Shown here: positions 13,231 to 23,616 of the stretch, piece by piece | Numbering within the stretch: the first letter of the stretch is position 1 | Layout: every line of letters starts with the position of its first letter | DNA from: Brassica napus | Taxonomy: Eukaryota; Streptophyta; Magnoliopsida; Brassicales; Brassicaceae | Direction of reading: 5' to 3' | DNA length: 64,000 bases | Assembly: GCF_020379485.1 (NCBI RefSeq) | Contig: NC_063436.1 | Coordinates: forward strand, 29,200,423 to 29,264,422 | Notes under the pieces: model-generated | What the model saw: the letters and a program-made list of their open reading frames with translations, nothing else | Told to the model about the DNA's origin: nothing | Databases searched by the model: none | Position numbers and translations under genes: made by a program

Positions 13231-14533
13231 ACCTTTCCAAATTTCCAATTCAAGTGTCAAAACTTACCAAGACACAAACCTTGAATTCATTCGTGCCCTC
13301 CAAAGTCAATTAAGTAAAGCTGAAATAGGAGATAGTAGCATGCCACATATTTCTGATATCCCCGATACTCCTACATCAAAAATCCAAATAAACACTCTAG
13401 CCAATGATTCAGACATTAGTGAATGTTCTGATCAAAATTCTGTCCCAAAAATAAACCGTCTTGATTGGCAAAACCATCAAGATCGTCAATTAATCTCAGC
13501 CCCTGATCTAGGACAAATCCAACCAATAGAGCAATCTCGATTTAACTCATCATCAGTCTATGACTGGAATATTGATGGTATATCTGAATATAACATTTTA
13601 AGTTTTCTCCAAAAAATGACAATGGCCGCAAACGCTTATAGAACCCAAATAGAAAATGAGGATAAAACCGTAGCTGAACTCCTAATAGCTGGCTTTTCGG
13701 GACAGCTAAAAGGATGGTGGGATAATTACCTAACCAATCAGCAACGAACAGAAATCCTAGATTCAATTAAAACGGATGAAGATAATGTACCAATCCTAGA
13801 TAATTTCGGAAATCCTCAACAAGATGCTGTTGCTACTTTAGTCATAGCCATAACCTTACATTTTATAGGAGACCCTTCGGTCCTTAGAGATAAAAATGCT
13901 GAACTCCTTTCAAACCTTAAATGCAAAAAACTAAGTGATTTCCAATGGTACAAAAACACATTTCTTACTAGAGTCTTACTCCGTCAGGATTCTAACCAAC
14001 TTTTTTGGAAAGAAAAATTCCTAGCTGGCCTTCCTACTCTCTTAGGAGACAAAGTTAGAAACAAAATTAGAGATTCCATGGGAACCCAAATAATAGACTA
14101 TGATGATTTCACTTATGGAGAGTTGGTCAGTATTGTTCAACAAGAAGGTCTTAGGATATGCCAAGACCTGAAACTCCAGAAACATCTTAAATGGGAACTC
14201 AAAAGAACGAAAGTAGAATTAGGATCATTCTGTAAACAATTTGAAATAGACCCCAATCAAGGTAGTAAATCTTGTGTAGGAGATTGTAACAAAAACTACT
14301 ACTCTAAAAATAAGTCTAGAAAACATTCTAGAAACTATAAAAATTTTAGAAGTCGTGAAAATTCATGGAAAAAACCCCAAACCAAATTCCCTTCAAAGGA
14401 AACCCCAGCCAAAAAACCTTTCTATAAAGATCTTACATGCTTCAAATGCAATAAGAAAGGTCACACTTCAAAGTTTTGCCGTTTTAATCGCAAAAATCCA
14501 GGAACTAAACCTCGGAGAAGAAATTTCAAATAA
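13142..14533 (+). pseudogene. Viral polyprotein, capsid region with CCHC zinc knuckle
   Basis: The capsid/Gag-like part of the polyprotein. The core has the aromatic run GQLKGWWDNYL typical of this caulimovirid group. The C-terminal part is strongly basic and ends in a CCHC knuckle, CFKCNKKGHTSKFC (C-x2-C-x4-H-x4-C), which binds nucleic acid in related viruses. The first 20 or so residues are in the wrong frame for the polyprotein; true text begins about 13200. The frame stops at 14531-14533, with the continuing text one frame over from about 14490, a third frameshift. Confidence 0.7.
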
Positions 14534-15182
14534 AATAGCTAATCTTTTACTAAATGATTCTTCTTCGTCATATGACTCTGACTCATCTGTGGCTTCTGAA
14601 AAAGCCCTTCAGGTTGATGAACTAAATAGCTCATCATCTAGTTCAGAATCAAATGAAAAGAATATCTATGTCCTCACTAAAGATCAAGAATTACAACTTG
14701 AAATATTAAATTCCATTTCTGATCCAAGCCTAAAACAGAAATTTCTTGAGAAAATTATTTCCTCTTTAAACGAAAAAGATGATAAAAACATAGATAATTC
14801 CCCAAAATCTCAGGGTCCAAGTTCCTCCAAATCCTCTTATGATCTCACCACTATTCTCAACAAAAGAAAGAAAGACACCTCGAAAACAACAATACAAGAT
14901 CTTAGGATTGAAATCAAAGAAGTAAAAAATGATCTAAAAATCCTCAAAGAAAAACAAAGACAAGATTCTGAATATTTTCACTCGATCATATCTTCCATCA
15001 AAGATCCTCATGAATCTAGTTCGGAAGAACAAGAAAATGATTGCCTAAATAATCAAGATGAAAATCTCAAAGAACAAATTCAATCTCTAGATATGGCCCC
15101 TAATGATTTCCTTTTCGTTCTACGAGAAATAACTTCTCGAAAATATAAAATTAGAGTCACCATTGTTTTTTCTGAAAATTAA
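14355..15182 (+). pseudogene. Viral polyprotein, Ser-rich and coiled-coil linker
   Basis: Continuation of the polyprotein from about 14490 in a new frame; the earlier part is out of frame. It is rich in Ser and acidic residues, with a probable coiled coil towards the end (regular Lys/Glu/Leu spacing around 14900-14990). It ends at a TAA (15180-15182) that looks like a simple nonsense change, because the same frame continues directly into the protease. No enzyme motif lies in this part. Confidence 0.5.
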
Positions 15183-15200
15183 AAAATTGATACAATTGCT

Positions 15201-16079
15201 TTGTTCGACACTGGTGCATATCTTAATTGCATCAAGTCTGGGCTTGTTCCAAAATGTTTTCATCTGGAAACTAAAGAAAAACTATCTGCTGCAAATAACT
15301 CTAAACTTCGTATAACATCTAAAGCAGAAGCTTCAATATTAAAAGAAAATATTCTTATTAAAACTGCATTCGTTCTCACGGATGATATATATCACAATGT
15401 TATTTTAGGAACACCATTTATTAATTTGATCACACCATATAAAGTTATGGATGGTAAAATTTCCTTCAAAAATCAAAATATAAAATTATCTTTTAAATTT
15501 CTCGAAACACCAAAAAAGCGAAGTCTAAACTTAATAAAAGCTTGTTCTATACAAGAAAACTTTATAAACTCTTTAATCCATAGTAAAACCTTCCACCTGG
15601 AACATTTAAAATCAGAAGTTTTACTTCAAAAAACCTTAAAAACCTTAAATTCAAAAGAGATAAAAGAAAAAATTTCAAACTTTAATAAGTTATTTGAGAA
15701 AGAAATTTGTTCAGATTTACCAACTGCTTTTTGGAATCGAAAACAACATATTGTTGATTTACCTTATGATGAAAATTTTCTTGAAAAAGAGATTCCCACA
15801 AAAGCTCGTCCAATTCAAATGAACTCAGAATTAGAAAAACATTGTAGAAAAGAAATTTCGGATCTTCTAGAAAAAGGACTGATTTCGAAATCAAGATCTC
15901 CTTGGTCTTGTGCTGCTTTTTATGTAAATAAAAATTCTGAAATTGAAAGAGGAACCCCAAGATTAGTAATTAATTACAAACCTTTAAACACTGCTTTAAA
16001 ATGGATTAGATATCCAATACCAAATAAAAAAGATTTACATCAAAAGACTTTACTCTGCCCACATATTCTCAAAGTTTGA
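15201..16079 (+). pseudogene. Viral polyprotein, aspartic protease and start of reverse transcriptase
   Basis: The retroviral-type aspartic protease motif LFDTGA lies at the very start, with a second conserved block VILGTPF about 65 residues on. This enzyme cleaves the polyprotein in live relatives. The N-terminal part of the reverse transcriptase follows (SPWSCAAFYV, RLVINYKPLN). The frame ends at 16077-16079, but the RT text resumes one frame over near 16045, a fourth frameshift. Same-frame linkage to the preceding segment across the 15180 stop shows they were one reading frame. Confidence 0.75.
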
Positions 16080-16173
16080 TCTAAAATCAGGATTTTGGCA
16101 AATTCAGATATCTGAGAATGATCGTTATAAAACAGCATTTACAGTCCCTTTTGGTCAGTACCAATGGAATGTA

Positions 16174-17109
16174 ATGCCATTTGGTTTAAAAAATGCACCT
16201 TCTGAATTTCAAAGAATCATGAATGATATATTTTCTGATTATTCAAAATTTTGCATTGTCTACATTGATGATATACTAATATTTTCACATTCTATTGATG
16301 AACATCTCAAAAATCTCAAAACATTCTATTACGTTGCTAGAAAGAATGGTCTTGTTGTTTCCAAAACAAAAATGTCCCTATTTCAAACAAAGATCAGATT
16401 TTTAGGTCATTACATATCACAAGGTATGATAACCCCTATTGAAAGATCTTTAGAATTTGCAAGTAAATTCCCAGATAAAATTATTGATAAAACTCAATTA
16501 CAAAGGTCACTTGGAAGTCTCAATTATGTTTTAGATTTCTGTCCTAATATAAATAGAATAGCTAAACCGTTGCACAATCGTCTAAAGAAAAATCCAGTTC
16601 CTTGGACAAAAGAACAAACTGAAATAGTTCAAAGGATTAAAAAACAGGTCTTAGAAATCCCATGTCTGCACATAGCAGATCCGGATTTAGAGAAAATCGT
16701 AGAAACAGATGCTTCTGATATAGGATATGGAGGTATTCTTAAACAAAAGAAGCTAGATCGTCGCGAAAGTATTGTGCAATTTACATCATCACACTGGAAC
16801 GACACCCAAAAGAACTATTCTACTATTAAAAAGGAAATCTTGAGTATAGTTTTATGTATTCAAAAATTTCAAAGCGATCTTTTAAATAAAAAATTTCTTT
16901 TAAGAATTGATTGCAAAAGTGCTAAAGACGTTTTACAAAAGGATGTGAAAAACCTTGCATCAAAACAAATTTTTGCGAGATGGCAGGCGATTTTGAGTAT
17001 TTTCGATTTTGAAATTGAATTTATAAAAGGAGATTCAAACTTTGTCCCAGATTTCTTGACAAGAGAATTTCTCCAAAACAGGTACAATGCCTCCGAAGAA
17101 GATAATTGA
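16174..17109 (+). pseudogene. Viral polyprotein, reverse transcriptase and RNase H
   Basis: The catalytic part of the reverse transcriptase: MPFGLKNAPSEFQ, then the active-site box YIDDILIFS, then FLGHYIS. RNase H follows with ETDASDIGYGG and LRIDCKSAKD. Together these copy pregenomic RNA into DNA in live caulimovirids. The coding text actually begins upstream at about 16045 without an ATG, because of the frame break there. The frame ends at 17107-17109 and overlaps the start of the next frame by 23 nt. No integrase domain follows, which separates this from Ty3 retrotransposons. Confidence 0.8.
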
Positions 17110-18487
17110 CAAAGGCAAGGGAATTTTCCTGGAACCAATCTCAGAAAAATCCGAACCTACAAACACTAGCCCAAAAACAGAACCGTGGATCTCAGTAACA
17201 AAAAAGAGTGCTAAAAAGGAAGAAATACCAACCACTCCAAAATCTCTTCAATCTCCAGAAGCTATCATGAATCAAATGTTGCAATTGCAAAAAGCTTTCG
17301 AGCTTAGTTTTTCAAAGCAAGAGTCGGGAGAATCTTCCAAAAACCTTCCTTCTCAAGCTATTTCAAAAAATAACGAGGTCCCTTCAAAAATGATTTCAAG
17401 AGAAAACCAGACCTCAAAAATTGTTTCAAAACCTTCAAATAATTCACAAATTATTTTGAAGCAGATTTCCCAAACCACTCCATCGGAGTATTTTGAAAAA
17501 CACACATACCAAAATATTATAAATATCGAAAAGGGATTTTTTGTGAACAATGATCCGTTTTTAACAATCGAAAAATATTTTGGCAAAAACAATTTCTTTA
17601 AACCACATAATACAGATAAAACTGTGTTATTCTTTCAAACCATTTTGGAAATTACAGATTCAGTGTCCTTCAAACATTTTTATCTAAACGAAAACCACAC
17701 TGATGTTGCTTATTCCACATTCAAAATCCATAAAATCATTGCGCCATGCGATTGGGAATATGATCTTAACGACAATCTAAATTTTCCAGAAGATCTTAAA
17801 AATCTCCCTTGTTACAATGTCCCCTTTAACTATTGGGATTATTGCCAAGCATGGTACAATTCTTTTTTGATCCAATCTCCTAAACACAAACACACGTGGT
17901 TGATCTTCTTTGACACCACCTGTAACTTATCCAAATCTCCCTATTGGTTCATACCATGGTGGAACTACTTTGGTTCTGTCACAGAAATATTTAAACCCAA
18001 TATCCAAAAATCATTCCAAATCTTCAAGACAAATTTCATTCCGTCTGAAGAAGAAAAGAAATTTCCCCCACTAGCCCTCTTCCACTCAAAATTTCATTTT
18101 CCTTGGGTTTTTTCATGGACCCTAGAATTTACTTCTGATCCAATTCCTGTTATCCGAAGAAAATTCAGAGTCAAGTGGTGGGATAAATACAAAATTCCCT
18201 CAAACCTTTACCCGTCAAATATTCTTACCTGGATAAAAGAACAAAACTCAAAAATCCAAACACTTAACCAAACACAGAACCAAACACCAGAGACAACCTT
18301 TTTCTTGGCTCAAAAATCCAAAATGTTAGCAATGTTGGCAGGTGCAAAATCTGAAGAAGAAATTAAGGCTATCTCCTTACAATTTCTACCGTCAATGTCA
18401 GATCAAATCTCTCGTACTTCAGGGAGTGATTCAGGGTCCCAAGTGCCAGATATCGATGAAGAAATTTTCGGCAACAGTGGAGTTTAA
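17087..18487 (+). CDS. Downstream viral reading frame, function unknown
   Basis: An intact frame of 466 codons that starts inside the last 23 nt of the polyprotein frame. The N-terminal third is Lys/Ser/Pro-rich and probably disordered. The central part is rich in Trp and Phe (SPYWFIPWWNYFG, FPWVFSWTLEFTSD). The C-terminal part is acidic and Ser-rich. I see no known catalytic motif. Its position corresponds to the second frame of florendovirus-like genomes and to the transactivator position of caulimoviruses, but I cannot assign that function. It is notable that this frame is open while the upstream polyprotein has at least six lesions. Confidence 0.6.
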   Translation: MPPKKIIDKGKGIFLEPISEKSEPTNTSPKTEPWISVTKKSAKKEEIPTTPKSLQSPEAIMNQMLQLQKAFELSFSKQESGESSKNLPSQAISKNNEVPSKMISRENQTSKIVSKPSNNSQIILKQISQTTPSEYFEKHTYQNIINIEKGFFVNNDPFLTIEKYFGKNNFFKPHNTDKTVLFFQTILEITDSVSFKHFYLNENHTDVAYSTFKIHKIIAPCDWEYDLNDNLNFPEDLKNLPCYNVPFNYWDYCQAWYNSFLIQSPKHKHTWLIFFDTTCNLSKSPYWFIPWWNYFGSVTEIFKPNIQKSFQIFKTNFIPSEEEKKFPPLALFHSKFHFPWVFSWTLEFTSDPIPVIRRKFRVKWWDKYKIPSNLYPSNILTWIKEQNSKIQTLNQTQNQTPETTFFLAQKSKMLAMLAGAKSEEEIKAISLQFLPSMSDQISRTSGSDSGSQVPDIDEEIFGNSGV

Positions 18488-18779
18488 ATCTCTCTCCCCA
18501 AGAAATGCAAATCTCCTCAAAATCCAAAACGTATCTTTGTTGCAACTCTGTCAGATACGGTTACATTGTTACGAATATTTTCCACGATCTCTTATCGCAA
18601 TACCCGATAAAAATCCAAAACATCAAATAAGTGCTTTCTCCTGTAGCCATGAAGACCAAGGTCCACTTCCAGCAGAAAGCAAACAATTATGGAGCTTAAT
18701 GGAGCAAGCTTTTGCTAGTGGAGTTATCCATATATGCCACTTTTATTTTTATTTTCTTAATTTCACCCTTGTAAACTCC

Positions 18780-18787
18780 TATATAAA
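18780..18787 (+). promoter_or_regulatory. TATA box of the viral pregenomic RNA promoter
   Basis: TATATAAA lies about 290 bp after the last viral reading frame, followed by a pyrimidine-rich stretch where transcription would start (about 18810). The position matches the 35S-type promoter of caulimovirids, which drives a more-than-genome-length RNA from circular DNA. Confidence 0.55.
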
Positions 18788-18921
18788 GGAGTCTTTGCTT
18801 CAGTTGTAAACCAAGTTCTCATTCTCCCATTCTCCTACTCTTTCATTCATATCTCCTCTTACATTCTCTCCAGTCCTTGTAATCGAGAACATTGCTACAG
18901 TCTCTTTTTAAGTAAGTTTTT

Positions 18922-18931
18922 AATAAATAAA
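18922..18931 (+). terminator. Viral poly(A) signal AATAAATAAA
   Basis: Two overlapping AATAAA motifs lie about 110 nt after the predicted start site. Caulimovirids place the poly(A) signal just downstream of the promoter, so it is skipped on the first pass and used on the second, giving terminally redundant RNA. Confidence 0.45.
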
Positions 18932-19329
18932 GTTTTAATTATATTTTTCTTGTTTCATTTTCTTGTTTTAGTATTATGCTTTATGTTTAAGTGGCTGGTC
19001 TAACCGCCCATATTTCTGTTTTATTTTTAAGTTATATTTCAATCTGTTTCATATATATTTTAATTTACTTTTTATTATAAATGTTTAATTATGCTTTTTC
19101 CACGATCGTTGTCTGATGGTATATATAAATTATCTTTTTAATTATATTTTTAGATTTTGGATAATTTAATATTCTAATTTAATTATATAATTAAGAATTT
19201 TATTTGATTAATATTTAGTTATATAATTTATGTTTTTGACTTTTTACTAAAAGACTTTTTGAGATAATAATACAATATATACAGAAATTATCTCTTTTTT
19301 AAATTATATTTTAAGATTTTGGATAATTC

Positions 19330-19872
19330 TTACTATTATTAATTTTATTTTTTTTGTTTATTAAATTTTATTAAAATTTCGTTTTTATTTTAAATTTTTT
19401 ATACATTTTATTCATTAAGGGTATAAACAATATTAACCATTTTAAATTTTAAAGTGAGAGCTCGATTCCAAAAATTTACTTCGTAATTTTTCGTTTATTA
19501 TAAATTATATTAGAATTTCGTTTTTATTTTTAATTTATTTATACTCCCTCTGTTCCTAAATATAAGATTTTTAGGTAGAAACACATATATTAAGAAAACT
19601 ACTTTTTGTCTAGAAAGTATCATTAAAACTATAAATTAATGGTATTTAACCAATTACAAAATAAACTATTAAATTATAATTGGGTACACAGTTTTTAATA
19701 AAGTAAAAGTTACCTAGAAAAATAAAAACATCTTATATATTGGAACATCAAAATTCTACAAAACATCTTACTTTCAAGAACAGAGGGAGTACATTTTATT
19801 CATTAAGGGTATAAACGATATTAATCACTCTAATTTTTAACGTGAGAACTCGATTCCAAAAATTTACTTTGC
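19330..19872. repeat. Two tandem copies of a Helitron-end repeat
   Basis: The block TTCATTAAGGGTATAAAC followed by GTGAGAGCTCGATTCC-like text occurs at about 19408-19480 and again at about 19799-19866. A related copy lies at 11157-11220, left of the virus. The second copy is interrupted by a Stowaway-type MITE. Confidence 0.6.
19554..19789. mobile_element. Stowaway-type MITE
   Basis: A 236-bp element with inverted ends CTCCCTCTGTTC and GAACAGAGGGAG, flanked by TA on both sides (19552-19553 and 19790-19791). This is the signature of Tc1/mariner-type Stowaway MITEs. The neighbouring tandem copy near 19390 shows the same sequence without the insertion. Confidence 0.85.
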
Positions 19873-19886
19873 AAATATAGTATAGA

Positions 19887-20944
19887 TTCATAATTATTAG
19901 TTGTTATATATATATATGTTAATCATATTAGTTACTTCCATTGATTTTACTTCAGAAAAAAAATTAATATTTTTTGTATATTTGATAATTAGTTTAATAA
20001 AAAATATAATATATATTTATATGAATCAATTTATTTTTTTAAGGATTCTAAAAATCATCTTATTGATAACACGTAACTACGAAAACATGTTGTAATACTT
20101 CAGAATTAATATATAGGGATGATCGAGTGGAGTACACCTCCGCACCCCTTTGCCAAACACATCAGCATACATTTTTATTTAGAAAAAAAATTTTGAATTT
20201 AATATTTTCATTAGTCGATGTTTTTCTCAATAAAATTCTATAAACCGCTGTTTCTCAAAAACCAAAGCGAAGAATTAATCACGCCTACTCCATTCTCTAC
20301 CTATATTAATTTTTCTTTAATCCCCATAAGTTTCATAAAATATAAGTTTCTTATAGCCTACTCAGTAGAAAGCGAAGAATTAATCCCCTATGCCTCAGCC
20401 GGCCCTGAGTAGCGGATACTCAAGGCATGAGAAGGAGAAAGAGCACTTTAAATTCCATCTATTGTAGATAACCTTTTTGCTACATATTTTATAAATTCCA
20501 GATCCTTCAAATCCATATTCTTAGTTTTCAACATTGTGATTTTTTCTCTGCGTTTTATTCTTTGCCTTCTGACACCCTCTTTGTGATTTTTTTTTTTTGT
20601 TTGGATTAGTTATGGTTAATGTATACGATAAGTTTGATTGTGTTCTTCTGATGACTGTTTAATGATCGATTTGTACAAATATCATGGGATGGACATGGTT
20701 TAGTTTCAAGTATTGCATATTATTTGGTTGAGGAGATTTCTCTTAGAGCGTTAAATTAACCAAACACTTTATTGGTTCATTGCTTTACAGTATTGGGTTT
20801 TTTATTAGACCTCGAGATATAAGTTTTGTGGCAAATTGTAATAATTTGATTGACCAATAATTTTTAATTTTATTTATTGTAATTATATCTAAAAAAATGA
20901 TAATTCAATTACCACTTTTCAAATAATCTACATAATATTAGAAA
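19887..20944. other. Intergenic DNA, no gene seen
   Basis: AT-rich sequence with short unconvincing reading frames. A GC-richer patch at 20116-20165 and 20390-20420 may be the remains of an element, but I see no paired ends. Confidence 0.5.
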
Positions 20945-21915
20945 CTAGGATCGGCCCGCCATACGGACGAGATATTAGTTAATTTGATATTCAGTAAATG
21001 CTCGAGTTGAAATTTGTTTTAAGATTCAAAAATTTGGTTATCTGTTATGTCTTACTTATTAGTATGCGGTGGTATAGTTGTTTTTCGATTATTCTTGCTT
21101 TGGTATTGTATCAAATTAACTAATTGTCTAACTCATAATTATAGATGTACAAATGTAGATTTGTGATAAAGTTTGATGATAATACTGTTTTTTTTAATTC
21201 TTATTCATAGTGGAGTGTGCATGTGCAGAAAGAGGCCTATAACAACTTTTATGTTTTTGTGTATGGATTTTAAATATATATTATTTTGTATAATGCATAC
21301 TTGCTCTACAACATTTGCTTGTATACAAAAAAAATTGTTTTCTATATTTTTAAAAGAGAAAATATTTAGTCTAGAATATAACATGGACATATGTATTGAC
21401 TATATATAGAAGTTGGGTGTTATTTAAAAATGACATATCTATAGAGATTTTTCAACCATTACTTCACTGGCACAAAACATTTATAACTGTAAATACCTTT
21501 TTTTAAAAGCAAAACTAATAAAAGCGTGTACAACAAATGTATTTTGATATATATTATATGCATCAAATTATAAATGTTGGAAACATTGCAAAACTGTTTA
21601 GAGCAAAGTTTTTAACTTCACGATCTTCATCTTGACGTTTGTTCAGTGTCGGCCCGGGCCACAAGCAGAAGAAGCATGGGCTTCCAGCTGATACGATAAT
21701 AAGTATTTTCGCGGCCACATATTTATAAAAAGTGACTTTAGCCTAGTGGTTCTAAGAGAAATTACCAGTGCTAGAGGTCCCGAGTTCAATTACCCTTAAC
21801 TGCATTCATTTATTTTGGCCCTAAATATAAAATGGGACACGTGTCACTCCCAGAACCCACGAATTGATGACGTGGCTTCACGGGAGAGAGACAAACATTT
21901 CTTTATATATATAGA
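20945..21915 (-). mobile_element. Helitron E with a tRNA-like module
   Basis: The minus-strand start is TCTATATATATAAAGAAATG at 21915 (A before it). The minus-strand end is a GC-rich region (CGTCCGTATGGCGGGCCG) then CTAG at 20948-20945, followed by T. No Rep/helicase is present, so it is non-autonomous. A tRNA-like A-box/B-box segment lies near its 5' end. Confidence 0.65.
21733..21800 (+). other. tRNA-like segment with A and B boxes
   Basis: TAGCCTAGTGG (21739-21749) matches a tRNA A box, and GGTCCCGAGTTCAATTACC (21776-21794) contains a good B box. The segment is too divergent to be a tRNA gene. It may be a SINE or tRNA remnant giving a pol III promoter inside Helitron E. Confidence 0.45.
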
Positions 21916-23528
21916 TAATTATTTATGGTAACAAATTGTTGAAACTATGAAAGAGTAATAATGCGATCAATTTTTTTATATATTTATAAATTACATAAAA
22001 TAATAAGCAAAAGTGTTTATTTGTATATAAAGTATCATAATAACTATTAATGTCTAATAATTTAATGCATGCTTTATAAATCATTTATAAAATTATAAAT
22101 ACATTTATAAAAATCAGACGTTTTAAATTATTATAAGAGGTTCCAAGTCATTTATAGAAGCTTATACATTAATTTATAAAATGTATTTTGTAAATTTATC
22201 CTCCTATTCCAATATTTTGAATTTTTTCACTTTAATGATAAAATTCCTCAACTATGTAATAGTAATTATGACCTATCAAAATTTAATTCATTAAATAAAG
22301 TTAGTTTAAGGGTTTTTTCGTTAAATACTTATTTTGGGGATTTTTACCCAAAACAAACTTAGTTGGGAGGTTTTAACGTTAAAATTCCTTATTATTTCTT
22401 TATTATCTATTATTTAAATCTTTATAGTGGGATTTGTTTTAACAAAAACCAGTTGCAATCAACTGACGAGATATCTTTTTTCCTAATATCATGCATTTAA
22501 TATTTAAATATATATATAGCAAGATTTGAGTTACCAAAATTATGTATATATTATAACCAGAATATCTTTAAAAATTTATTAGAAGATATTCTATCTCATA
22601 GCTGAATTAAATTTATTAGACGATATTCTATCTCATAGCTTCTCTTGTAAACTAGATCATTTAGAAACTTAAACTAATTTGCTATATAAATATCACGTCA
22701 CCCCCATTAGTTTCACGCATTCATCTTTTAAGTTTTTATATGTTTTTGATCGTTATAATTTAAATTCTACTTTTGTGATCTTGCGGAGTGTATGATAATC
22801 AATAAGTAACTCATAGACGGGAACACCATTACTGGTAATTTTATGGGGGATTCTTCTTCTCTGTTTATTTTTGTTCTATTCCTTTCAACTAACAAAAAGA
22901 GACGACTTTGTTTATCCTGGAACTGATCATCCATTTCGAAAAAGGTAATTCTTTTTTTTATAAAGTTAAATCACTTATCAAGAATATAATATAAGATATG
23001 TATGCTAATCAAGTGCAATTTATTTATTGTGCGTGAACCTCTTCGGTACGTCTGAGAGCCAAAGGTAATCTCAAAGTTTTTTAAAAACTTTGAAACTCAT
23101 TGATGTTGTCCTATCAATTATATAATTTGTTATCTTTTGGGGATTGTTTACATCTTTAAATATTTTTGTTAGAATTACTTCTTTTTGACTCAAGGCTTAG
23201 AGAAGAAAACCGTAAATCATCTCTGCTGTTACAATGAAACCAATGATAATAAATCTCAGGTAATTCAAATCTCTCTTTTATATTTCATGGCTGATTTTTT
23301 TTATTGGGTTATGCGTAAAATATTTATTTTTTCTCAGTTATATTTTTCTGATGTTTTAAGATTAGTGTTAAATGTGATCGTTTTCTAAACGTTCTAATGT
23401 ATTCTTTGTTCATATGAACATAGTATAAATATTAACATGTAACATCGAATATTTCATATTAACTATATACATGTAACATAAGTATTATATAATTGTAAAT
23501 ATAATATTAATTTAATATTAATGTTAAT
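21916..23528. other. AT-rich intergenic DNA, no gene assigned
   Basis: No gene is recognised. A few exon-like scraps with donor sites occur (for example one ending AAAAAG|GTAATT near 22945), and a possible Helitron 5' end (TCTATTATTTAAATC) lies at 22406. A two-copy 29-bp repeat (AAATTTATTAGA...GATATTCTATCTCATAGCT) lies near 22575-22640. Confidence 0.35.
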
Positions 23529-23616
23529 GTCTGCACATACGTGCGGACGGTCCACCTATTGAAAATTAAAGCTAAAGTCACTTTCTACAATCCAACCAAT
23601 CATCCCCATGTGTTTT
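23529..23616 (+). repeat. Decayed Helitron 3' end beside a dispersed repeat
   Basis: CCGCACGTATGTGC-like pairing (GCACATACGTGC) followed by GGTCCACCTATT resembles a Helitron end in which CTAG has become CTAT. The next 45 bp match the repeat at 66-110. Confidence 0.35.

Larger units (their letters stand above)
11241..19114 (+). mobile_element. Endogenous caulimovirid (petuvirus/florendovirus-like)
   Basis: One copy of a plant pararetrovirus genome, about 7.9 kb. In order it has a leader, a single polyprotein frame (movement protein, capsid with zinc knuckle, aspartic protease, reverse transcriptase, RNase H), a second downstream frame, then a TATA box and poly(A) signal. One long polyprotein plus a small downstream frame of unknown function is the layout described for florendoviruses and differs from the multi-ORF caulimoviruses. 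No integrase or flanking LTRs are seen. The polyprotein frame has about four frameshifts and two stops, so the copy is dead as it stands. A (TA)n tract borders the left end and a short TATATA the right. Both ends are approximate. Confidence 0.75.
10682..19886 (-). mobile_element. Helitron D, split by an endogenous pararetrovirus
   Basis: A minus-strand Helitron 5' end lies at 19886 (TCTATACTATATTTGC, preceded by A). A minus-strand 3' end lies at 10685-10682 (GC-rich hairpin about CGCACGTGCG, then CTAG and T). Between them is an endogenous caulimovirid of about 7.9 kb; without it the element would be about 1.3 kb. The left flank (about 10870-11225) and right flank (about 19140-19490) resemble each other, so two related Helitrons flanking the virus is an alternative to one split element. 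Confidence 0.5.

Noticed and set aside
12376..15182. Separate viral genes (as in multi-ORF caulimoviruses)
   Set aside because: Consecutive frames overlap at A-rich runs and the protein text continues across each break in another frame, so these are frameshifted parts of one polyprotein.
11241..19114. Ty3-type LTR retrotransposon with movement-protein-like gene
   Set aside because: There are RT, RNase H, protease and zinc-knuckle motifs, but no integrase, no paired LTRs, and a movement-protein-like region at the start plus a caulimovirid-style promoter and poly(A) arrangement.
21733..21800. Functional tRNA gene
   Set aside because: A and B boxes are present, but no cloverleaf with paired acceptor stem and anticodon arm can be drawn.
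22406..23558. Helitron from 22406 (TCTATTATTTAAATC) to 23558 (hairpin plus CTAT)
   Set aside because: The end lacks CTAG and the start is weak; pairing them would be guesswork, so only the end remnant is listed.
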